Shown here one piece after another: positions 24,815-31,610 of a DNA stretch of 39,102 nucleotides. The DNA lies in the NCBI GenBank assembly GCA_003218135.1, contig QHNQ01000020.1, positions 1-39,102 on the forward strand, in the 5' to 3' direction. Numbering within the stretch: the first letter of the stretch is position 1; every line of letters begins with the position of its first letter. The DNA is from Verrucomicrobiota bacterium. GTDB lineage: Bacteria > Verrucomicrobiota > Verrucomicrobiia > Chthoniobacterales > UBA10450. A program made the position numbers and the translations under genes. A model generated the notes under the pieces. That model was not told the origin of the DNA. It made no database searches and saw only the letters and a list, made by a program, of their open reading frames with translations.

Positions 24815-24896
24815 AGTTGATAGTTCCCGGTTGATAGTTGATGGACGAAAGCCAAACGATGGACTGCTATCAACTATCAACCATCAACTAACAACT
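24815..24896. repeat. Word-built inverted repeat between the two arginine-pathway genes
   Basis: GGTTGATAGTTGAT (24829-24842) is the exact reverse complement of ATCAACTATCAACC (24869-24882), a 14-bp stem with a 26-base loop. Further partial copies of GTTGATAG and TCAACTA flank both arms. It occupies nearly the whole gap between the co-directional COG1915-type and dihydrolase-like genes, so it would be a large hairpin in a shared mRNA. Confidence 0.75.
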
Positions 24897-26111
24897 TCAT
24901 GACGCGAGACGATCGGCGAGTTCGCGAAGAAAAGGTTCCACATCCGTGACCAGGCCGATTGATTGCAACGGCTGATGCCCGACCGCGCGCTCTACTGCCG
25001 AAGGATCGATATCAACGCACACCGTTTTCACCGTTGGCGCGAGCATGCTGGCCACGGCGAGCGAATGCTGAATGTTCGCTAAGAGCAGGGCGTGCGTCAC
25101 GTCGGCGAGTTTTTTGCGCATCATCTTTTGGGCCTCGATCGCATCTGTCGTTACACCAGGAATCGGTCCCTCGTCGCGGATCGAACCCGTCAGCACGATA
25201 TCGATGTTGTGATGGACGCAGGCGTGCATGATGCCACTGGTCAGGATCTTTTTCTCAACAGCGCTGGCGATTCCTCCCGCTTGGCGAATTGCATTGACCG
25301 CTCGGATCAGGTTCTCACGTCCTCCGCGCGCGAAGGCCAGATCGGGATTCATTCCCAGCGAAGTGCCGAACAATGCGCGTTCCACGTCATAAGCGGCAAA
25401 CGAATTTCCGGCAAAGAGCCGATCGACATAACGCGATTCGATGAGGCGCACCAAATGCTGACCGGCGCCGGTTCGGACGATCGCAGGGCCGACGACCACG
25501 GCAATTTTTCCTTTCGCTGCATGCGCACGATACAATTCGCCGGCCAGCTCGCGAATGATGGCCGATTTCGGTTCGTCGGCATCGACGATTGTGTTGATGA
25601 ACTGAAAAACATCCGTGCCCGTGGTTGCGCGCTGCACCGGTACAACGCGCACACCCTGGTGACCGATCACGATCTCGTCGCCTTTGCGAACGTCGAAGAA
25701 CTTAACAGCTCTGGCGGTACCTCTTTTTCGATCGACCGCTATAGCGCTGTCCATCATGGCTGGCTGCACTTCGATTTCCTTGCCGTCGATGCGGACGAAC
25801 GTTTGCTGATTCGTCGTCACGTAGAAATCGGGCGGGAAAACTCCGTCGGCAGAGGCGGCAGCGATTTGCGCATTTGCGCGCTCCAAAACTTCGGCGCCCT
25901 GCTGGCGAAGACGTAGGATCAATTCGTCCAGCGCCTCGCCTGTTTCGGCGGACACCTCAATTCGGGCAAAGCTCTGATCAGCCCGTTTCTTGCCGATGTT
26001 GATCTCAGTGATCTTAAAGTTGGCCCCGTGGGTCAGAATTTGATCCAGCACTTTTGGCAGGATGAGCGAATCAATAATATGCCCGCGCAGCTGGATCGTC
26101 TCGGAAAACAC
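24897..26111 (-). CDS. TIGR00300/COG1915 family protein (LOR/SDH bifunctional enzyme-like; ornithine cyclodeaminase type)
   Basis: A full-length TIGR00300/COG1915 protein (404 aa). The N-terminal region SETIQLRGHIIDSLILPKVL, then the LOR-type beta domain with DFYVTTNQQTFVRIDGKEIE, lead to a C-terminal nucleotide-binding domain with VVVGPAIVRTGAGQHLVRLI, FGTSLGMNPDLA, and HHNIDIVLTGSIRDEGPIPG. Archaeal and cyanobacterial members convert ornithine to proline plus NH3 using NAD; in cyanobacterial AgrE this domain is fused behind an arginine dihydrolase domain. Here the two are separate neighbouring genes in reverse order of transcription (this one first). Start is ATG 26111. Function is inferred from family knowledge. 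Confidence 0.87.
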   Translation of the reverse strand: MFSETIQLRGHIIDSLILPKVLDQILTHGANFKITEINIGKKRADQSFARIEVSAETGEALDELILRLRQQGAEVLERANAQIAAASADGVFPPDFYVTTNQQTFVRIDGKEIEVQPAMMDSAIAVDRKRGTARAVKFFDVRKGDEIVIGHQGVRVVPVQRATTGTDVFQFINTIVDADEPKSAIIRELAGELYRAHAAKGKIAVVVGPAIVRTGAGQHLVRLIESRYVDRLFAGNSFAAYDVERALFGTSLGMNPDLAFARGGRENLIRAVNAIRQAGGIASAVEKKILTSGIMHACVHHNIDIVLTGSIRDEGPIPGVTTDAIEAQKMMRKKLADVTHALLLANIQHSLAVASMLAPTVKTVCVDIDPSAVERAVGHQPLQSIGLVTDVEPFLRELADRLAS

Positions 26112-26431
26112 CTAAAGAATTTACCTGATGAAAACCAACGCGCCAGTGAGGCGAAATTGTTGTGGCGCGGGCTGTGCTCAGCGTTCAAGCTAGTGGATAG
26201 GCGCTCGTTGCGGCGAGCGCCTCTACAATTACCGAGATCGATATGGAAAAGCCTGGCGCCCGCGGACCTTCGCCGAGCCGTAAAGCGCTTCACGCACTGG
26301 GACCCCGATTAAATCGAAAGATGAAGCATCCGCCGCCCCTGCCCGCCTTCGCCCAGGCTACGCCTTCCAAGCCGGCGAAGAAGAGTTTCCGAAACCCGAG
26401 CCGCGCGCCCAACCGTTAGGCGAGCAACAAT
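26112..26431. other. Non-coding gap of 320 bases with a 9-bp perfect hairpin
   Basis: No convincing gene. AGGCGCTCG (26199-26207), loop TTGCGG, and CGAGCGCCT (26214-26222) form a perfect 9-bp hairpin, preceded by CAAGCTAGTGGAT. The remainder is GC-rich and carries the words CTTCGCC/GGCGAAG near 26348-26385, another weak inverted pair. Promoters for the COG1915-type gene and for the small gene at 26432 should lie here; no boxes are clear. Confidence 0.6.
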
Positions 26432-26650
26432 ATGCACGAAGAACTTGGAGCTCTCGCCGCGAAGGCCGCCAAGGTCCTATCACGCAGCTCCGAGTACGTC
26501 GTTACGCAGCCTGCGGAACTGCGGGTTCTTCGACAGATGTCCCACGCAGAGCTGGACGAGTTTGCAAAACGTCACGGCTGGCGCGCCATACGTCGTCTCG
26601 GCGGCAAGCAAATCGAATTCTACAATGACGCCAGCGTGCGTCCGATGTAG
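26432..26650 (+). CDS. Small unrecognised protein (72 aa)
   Basis: I do not recognise this family. The protein is helical, with MHEELGALAAKAAKVLSRSS, then LRVLRQMSHAELDEFAKRHG and a terminal strand-like piece WRAIRRLGGKQIEFYNDASV. The 'M-S-H-A-E-L-D-E-F-A' helix followed by 'G-W-R-x-I-R-R-x-G' suggests a small folded domain rather than random frame. No signal peptide or membrane segment. ATG 26432 follows a sequence with GCGAGCAACAAT, a weak ribosome binding site. It precedes the methyltransferase gene by about 80 bases in the same direction. Confidence 0.55.
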   Translation: MHEELGALAAKAAKVLSRSSEYVVTQPAELRVLRQMSHAELDEFAKRHGWRAIRRLGGKQIEFYNDASVRPM

Positions 26651-26732
26651 CAACGCCAAGCCCAGCTATTAATTGGTTTCCAAAGTAAACGCGAATTTCC
26701 GCGTGAAGTTCATGCAAGTTTGATGTCCATCG

Positions 26733-27536
26733 ATGACAATGACAAGAAGCCGCATGCTGGAAGGGACCTGGTATGACCATCCGGAGTATTACGATATTGC
26801 CTTCCAAGCGTACACTCAACCAGAGGCCGACTTCATCGAGGCCGCATGTCGAAAATATTGTGGCTTTAGGGTCCGGCGTTTGCTGGAGCCTGCCTGCGGC
26901 ACTGGCCGTCTAATCACCGCGTTGGCAGCCCGCGGCTACGAACTGAGCGGTTTTGATGTCAGTCAGCCAGCATTGCGTTACCTTCGGCGGCGGCTTGCAC
27001 GTTGCCGCCTTAATGCCGAAACGTTCGAAGCCGAGATGTCCAATTTTTGGATCGGGCAGGCAGCTGATGCGGCATACTGTGTTGTAAACACGTTTCGTCA
27101 CCTATTAACCGAGCAGGCGGCGCACGGCCACCTGGAGTGTGTTGCCCGTAGCCTTCGTGTGGGCGGTATCTATGTCCTAGGCTTGCATCTGTCCCCCTTG
27201 GGAGGCGACAAAGAGAACTCCGAGTGCTGGACGGAGCGGAGATGCGAAACAGAAGTGACCGTATCGCTCCGGCTAGTACACACCGATCGCCGTAGGCGGA
27301 TTGAGGACGTTCAGGTCTGCCTGATGGCGCGGCGCAGATCGAAGGAATTGCGCCTGCAGGACGCGTTTCAGTTGCGCACGTACAGCCAAAGGCAATTTCG
27401 ACGACTGCTCGATTCGGTTCCGTCGCTGGAACTCTGCGACGTCTACGATTTCCGGTACGACATTCAGCAGCCGTCGGCCCTCAATGACTCAGCGGCTTAT
27501 ACTGTCTTCGTTTTAAAGCGACGCCTGCCGTTGTAA
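26733..27536 (+). CDS. Class I SAM-dependent methyltransferase (267 aa)
   Basis: The Rossmann-type methyltransferase fold is clear: motif I LLEPACGTGRLITALAARGY, motif II acidic end GFDVS, a motif IV-like AAYCVVNTFRHLL, and LRVGGIYVLGLHLS as the strand 5 region. The C-terminal part (ELCDVYDFRYDIQQPS, then YTVFVLKRR) forms the last strands. It transfers methyl from S-adenosylmethionine; the acceptor is unknown. ATG 26733 is the first start; ATG 26754 (MLEGTWYDHPEYYDIAF) is equally good and gives the usual family N-terminus. Not obviously part of an operon. Confidence 0.87.
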   Translation: MTMTRSRMLEGTWYDHPEYYDIAFQAYTQPEADFIEAACRKYCGFRVRRLLEPACGTGRLITALAARGYELSGFDVSQPALRYLRRRLARCRLNAETFEAEMSNFWIGQAADAAYCVVNTFRHLLTEQAAHGHLECVARSLRVGGIYVLGLHLSPLGGDKENSECWTERRCETEVTVSLRLVHTDRRRRIEDVQVCLMARRRSKELRLQDAFQLRTYSQRQFRRLLDSVPSLELCDVYDFRYDIQQPSALNDSAAYTVFVLKRRLPL

Positions 27537-27654
27537 TTAGTTGTGCCTGAACCCAAGGTCGAAGAATCCAGATCGAAATATTGCAAGGCTCGAGGAAAGC
27601 AAACGTTAAACGTTGGCTTGACATTAGTGTAAATGATAGGGTCACATCTTGTGT

Positions 27655-27735
27655 ATGAAACAATATACAGTTCCGCCAAAGCCACCAGAACCGTCGCCAC
27701 CACCGCCACCACCACCACCGCCGCCGCCGAGTTGA
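27655..27735 (+). CDS. Short proline-rich ORF (26 aa)
   Basis: ATG 27655 opens MKQYTVPPKPPEPSPPPPPP and ends with five more prolines and a serine, stopping at TGA 27733. Eleven consecutive prolines would stall ribosomes lacking EF-P. A second 17-codon ORF starts at ATG 27735, one base past the TGA (TTGATG junction), so the pair could be coupled. The rest of the gap 27537-27858 shows nothing else. The TTGACA at 27618 upstream has no matching -10. It may be a real peptide, an attenuator-like leader, or simply a low-complexity accident. Confidence 0.3.
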   Translation: MKQYTVPPKPPEPSPPPPPPPPPPPS

Positions 27736-27858
27736 TGCGACACGTTTGGCATTGGATGGCGCTGGGACCAATGCCACTCGCAGGGTGAGCTAGTTGTGAC
27801 CGGTTTGAGACAAAAGTCTCAATCTGTCTCGCGGTGCTGCGCTACAGGTCGGAGCAGT

Positions 27859-30582
27859 TTACTTCGGCCTGGGTGAAGCAATGAGTTTTTGGAAGCGAGG
27901 ATCCTTTCGGAGCGGATCGAACATCGGATCGAGCCGGAGCAGCGCCGGAGTGAGCGGCATGTATTTCTCCAGTGCGCCCGTGCCCGGTACCGAGAGCACT
28001 TGCTGTAAAGCGGCAATGGCGCGGTCGGGCTCTCCCATCTGCGCTGCAACCCGAGCCAGGGTCTCGATCGGACCGGCACCGCTCACCACGTCTTTCTCAA
28101 TCGGCAGCATGGCTGTCCCCCGTTCCGACAGAACCAACGCCGCCGCTTTGTCGCCAAGGCCCATATTGGTCAAGGCGAGATATCCAATTAGATTAGAATT
28201 TTCCGGCTGCTCCTCGAGGAAAGTTTCCAGTTCGCTGCGCGCTTGGCGCCAAGTTTCCTGTGCGGCGGCATGATCGCCAGCCACTTGTTGCGCCCAACCT
28301 AACCAAAACCGTAGTCCGCCATTGTGATAACCCAACGCTGGATCAGGCTTGGCCAGTATTTCCTTTAGGCGAGAAATGATTTGTGCAGGACGCCGCTCCA
28401 GGATCGCCTGGTAAACTTGTGTTTCCAACGCACTGGTATGGTCGGCATTGGGACGCAGGGGCGTGAGGAGCGCAGCAGCACGCGGCAGATCACCCTCGGC
28501 TTGTGCGATAGCCGCCTTGAACGCGAGCGTATCCACGTCGTCCGGTATGATGTCGAGGACCTGATCAAACTTTCGCAGCGCTTCGGGGAAACGACGAAGT
28601 ACGGAATACGAAAACGCGTGGTTAGTAAGCAGCCGAACGTTGCGTGGGTCAAGCCGCTCGGCTTCGTTAAAATAGGACTCGCTCCGACCCCACTCACCTC
28701 GCCTCCGCGTAACATAGGCTAGGGATTCAGGAATCTGGCTGCTATTTGGCAGGAACTGACCGGCCTGCTCAAAGTAACGCAGCGCGGCGTCGTAATCCTT
28801 TAGACAAGCGTAATGGTAATAGCCCTTGGCCAAGATGGCTTCGCCGAGATCGGGCTGAAGAGTAAAGGCGGTCTCGGCCGCCTGTCGCGCCTCTTCGCGG
28901 AGGGCGACCGTTGGTTGAAGATTCCCTACGAGGTAGCCCCGTGCATCAGCGATTGACAGCAGCGCCCAAGCAAGCGCGAACTTCGGATCCAACCGCACCG
29001 CTTCTCTAAGATATTTCTGCGCGGCAAGAGCGTTCGCGGGGTTGTTGCCAGTTTTGAGCGTATAAGCCAGACCACGCAGGTAGGCATCATAAGCTTCAGG
29101 ATTATCTGTTGGTTTGGCAGCGATGACTTGCTCTTCCTGACCTGTGAGCCTTGCTTGCAATTGATCGGCGACAGCTTTGGCTATCTCGCTCTCAACGGAA
29201 AAGATGTCGGTCAGTTTGCGGTCAAATGTGTCTGCCCAAAGGTGCGAATCATTGTCTGCTTTGATTAGCTGCACGTTCACGCGCACGGCATCGCCGCTCT
29301 TCTGCACGCTGCCTTCCAGGATATGGGCTACACCGAGTTGCCTGGCGATCTCGGGCAGGTTTTCCGGGGCACTTTTATAATGCTGCGTAGAAGTGCGCGA
29401 GATCACCTTCAGATCGGCTATCTTGGACAAGCGCGTCAGAATCTCGTCCTGAATACCGTCGGCAAAATAGGCATTGGCTTTATCTTCGCTTCGATTTTCG
29501 AACGGCAGTACGGCGATTGATTTTTCCGGAATTGCCGCCGCTTGTGGCACTGGTTCAGGCTGCCGCTTCAACATTCCGAGGTACAAGCCAGCAAGCGCAA
29601 GAATCGACAGCATTGCAATGCCACCTATAATCAGCGGTTTTCTGTTTGCTCTGTGGGCAGGTGCTACGCTTGTTCCTGTGGGTGCCGACGTGAGTTGCAG
29701 TCGCTGCGCAACCTCTGTGGCCGACTGCGGACGGCGCGACGGATCTTTCGCCAGACACCCTGCAACCGTATCTTCCCAAATCGGCGGAACCGACGCTGGC
29801 TCGATGTCCAATTCTTTGCGCCGTTCCGTCATCGAAGGAGCAATTCGCTCGCAAATCTGCCGGTCGATATTCCCCGAATAGAAGGGCGGCTTGCTGGCAA
29901 GCAGTTCGTAGATGGTAGCGCCTAGCGAGTAGATGTCGTCCAGGTGCGTGCAACGTTTGCCATTTAGTTGTTGCGGGCTCATATAAATGAGCGTGCCACC
30001 TCGGCCTTGCTGAGCTGTTAACCTGCTTACTGAATCAGTGAGATTACGTGCTATACCAAAATCGGATACCTTGAGACTGCCGCGTTGATTCACCATCAGG
30101 TTTGCGGGCTTCAAGTCACAATGGATGACGTGCGCGTGATGGTGCGCGTAGTTGAGTGCCTCGCAGAGTTGACTGATCCAGGCAGCAATCTCATCCGGCT
30201 CGAAGACCCTCCGCTCTTTCTCAGCTCGCAAGTTCGATAGTGTTTCGCCATCAACGTACTCCATCGAAATGCACCCGGAACGTTCGTCGTGTATGAAGTC
30301 GTGAATGCGCACGATGTGCGGATGCGTCAATTCGAGACAGCGCTTCGTCTCTCGTTTGAGGTCACCGAGCGCTGCATGGTCCTGCATCATGAGGTTGGGA
30401 AGGAATTTCAGCGCAACATCGCGCTCCAGTTCCTGATCGCGCGCCAACCAGACTACTCCCATTCCACCTCGTCCGAGGACCTTGATCAGTGTGTAGCGGC
30501 CAAAGACCTTTTGTCCGCTGACAAACTCACGCGATGTCACCGCTATGACGTTGGCTGCCCCTTCGTCGCTCACTTTGAGCAA
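27859..30582 (-). CDS. Membrane Ser/Thr protein kinase with FlgO/TolB-like domain and TPR repeats (907 aa)
   Basis: The kinase domain (about 30-295) has GRGGMG (37-42), VALKF (Lys59), HCDLKPANLM (154-163) and DFGIARN (174-180); the catalytic Asp is present, with Cys in place of the Arg of HRD. A single membrane helix (LIIGGIAMLSILALAGLYLG, about 317-336) follows. Outside it lies a CadC/FlgO-like region, SIAVLPFENRSEDKANAYFA and EGSVQKSGDAVRVNVQLIK, then about nine TPR motifs to the C-terminus (AQKYLREAVRLDPKFALAWA). The start is TTG 30582, or GTG 30573; there is no in-frame ATG. It would phosphorylate Ser/Thr targets in response to an envelope signal. It is divergent from an FHA-adenylate cyclase gene, a likely partner. 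Confidence 0.9.
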   Translation of the reverse strand: MLKVSDEGAANVIAVTSREFVSGQKVFGRYTLIKVLGRGGMGVVWLARDQELERDVALKFLPNLMMQDHAALGDLKRETKRCLELTHPHIVRIHDFIHDERSGCISMEYVDGETLSNLRAEKERRVFEPDEIAAWISQLCEALNYAHHHAHVIHCDLKPANLMVNQRGSLKVSDFGIARNLTDSVSRLTAQQGRGGTLIYMSPQQLNGKRCTHLDDIYSLGATIYELLASKPPFYSGNIDRQICERIAPSMTERRKELDIEPASVPPIWEDTVAGCLAKDPSRRPQSATEVAQRLQLTSAPTGTSVAPAHRANRKPLIIGGIAMLSILALAGLYLGMLKRQPEPVPQAAAIPEKSIAVLPFENRSEDKANAYFADGIQDEILTRLSKIADLKVISRTSTQHYKSAPENLPEIARQLGVAHILEGSVQKSGDAVRVNVQLIKADNDSHLWADTFDRKLTDIFSVESEIAKAVADQLQARLTGQEEQVIAAKPTDNPEAYDAYLRGLAYTLKTGNNPANALAAQKYLREAVRLDPKFALAWALLSIADARGYLVGNLQPTVALREEARQAAETAFTLQPDLGEAILAKGYYHYACLKDYDAALRYFEQAGQFLPNSSQIPESLAYVTRRRGEWGRSESYFNEAERLDPRNVRLLTNHAFSYSVLRRFPEALRKFDQVLDIIPDDVDTLAFKAAIAQAEGDLPRAAALLTPLRPNADHTSALETQVYQAILERRPAQIISRLKEILAKPDPALGYHNGGLRFWLGWAQQVAGDHAAAQETWRQARSELETFLEEQPENSNLIGYLALTNMGLGDKAAALVLSERGTAMLPIEKDVVSGAGPIETLARVAAQMGEPDRAIAALQQVLSVPGTGALEKYMPLTPALLRLDPMFDPLRKDPRFQKLIASPRPK

Positions 30583-30720
30583 GTATACATCATTAAGGTA
30601 GGAAGAAGTTAAAAGCTAATAGCGCCGTGCCCACAATCGCCAACTTTACGTTTGCCCGTCGAAATTCAGTACATCTCGGATGCTTTGCATCCGGTATTAC
30701 TTTTGGTAGCTTCTTTCCGC

Positions 30721-31584
30721 GTGAACGCACCCCCAGAGGAAGGTGCCTGGTTGGAAGCGGCCGATGGCACACGCCATCCGATCCGCGGTAGTTGTTCGCT
30801 CGGACGCACGGCCGCGAATACAATCGTCCTGGAATCTCCCAAAGTGTCGCGCCGGCATGCCCTCATCCACCTGCAAAATGTCGGCGAACTTTGGCTGATT
30901 GATTTCGGCAGCAGCAACGGAACTTTTTTGAACAAGCGGCGGATTCATCACCCGATTCGATTAAACGACGGCGATCAAATCGTAATCGGCGATCAGACTC
31001 TCACGCTTCGGCACCCCTTCGCTATTTCAAAGGAGTACAGAACCGATTTGGTGCAACGAACATTGCGGGAGATCGAAAATGTTCCGTGCTGGCTTGTCGT
31101 CACGGACATTCGCGGTTTCACACCGCTCAGCCGCTCCATGCAGAGTGAGGATCTGGATGTTCTTCTTGGATCGTGGATTTTTACTTGCAAGGAGGTTATC
31201 GAAAATCATCACGGGATAATTAACAAATATCTCGGCGACGGTTTCCTTGCCTATTGGCCGGAAGCCGCTACGAGCCGGGAGGAGATCGTGGCGGTAATGT
31301 CTGCGCTAAAAGAATTGCAGCAAAGACAGTGGCCGGAATTTCGCTTCGTTGTTCATTTCGGAGCCGTCGCGATGGGGGGCGTCGCGTCGATGGGCGAAGA
31401 AAGCTTGATGGGGGGCGAACTGAATTTGATCTTTCGCTTGGAAAAATTAGCTAGCTCACTGGGCCAGCCGTGCGCGCTGAGCGAATCGGCACACACAAAA
31501 CTTGGCGAATTGGTTCCGGTGCATTCGCTTGGCGAATTTGAACTGAAAGGTTTTCAGACAAAATGTGCCCTTTTCAGTTTCTAA
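30721..31584 (+). CDS. FHA domain-class III adenylate/guanylate cyclase fusion
   Basis: Residues about 20-97 are a phosphothreonine-binding FHA domain: CSLGRTAANTIVL with the key Arg, SRRHALIHL, and FGSSNGTFLNKRRI. The remainder is a class III cyclase catalytic domain: VVTDIRGFTPLSRSM (metal-binding Asp), INKYLGDGFLAYWP (second Asp), and GGELNLIFRLEKLASSLGQP. The 'G-D-x-V-N-x-A-x-R-L-E' region is less canonical (GGELNLIFRLE). It should make cAMP (or cGMP) when its FHA part is bound to a phosphoprotein. GTG 30721 was preferred because it gives a compact start before the FHA fold; the frame is open to TTG 30652. It faces the kinase gene across a short gap. Confidence 0.88.
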   Translation: MNAPPEEGAWLEAADGTRHPIRGSCSLGRTAANTIVLESPKVSRRHALIHLQNVGELWLIDFGSSNGTFLNKRRIHHPIRLNDGDQIVIGDQTLTLRHPFAISKEYRTDLVQRTLREIENVPCWLVVTDIRGFTPLSRSMQSEDLDVLLGSWIFTCKEVIENHHGIINKYLGDGFLAYWPEAATSREEIVAVMSALKELQQRQWPEFRFVVHFGAVAMGGVASMGEESLMGGELNLIFRLEKLASSLGQPCALSESAHTKLGELVPVHSLGEFELKGFQTKCALFSF

Positions 31585-31610
31585 TCCCGGCTGGGAACAC
31601 CACGAATTAG

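Noticed and set aside
26028-26312. 94-codon plus-strand frame at the start of the COG1915-type gene
   Set aside because: Partly antisense to a strong gene, then runs through the 9-bp hairpin; composition not protein-like.
27618-27650. TTGACA as a promoter -35 for the polyproline ORF
   Set aside because: No acceptable -10 lies 16-18 bases downstream; the best AT-rich words are at the wrong spacing.
27481-27777. Trp-rich frame opposite the polyproline ORF
   Set aside because: The tryptophans are just the complement of the CCA/CCG run; there is no other support.
30573-30600. Seven-codon upstream ORF overlapping the kinase start (ATG ATG ... TGA at GTGA)
   Set aside because: Too short and unsupported; noted only because the kinase has no ATG start.
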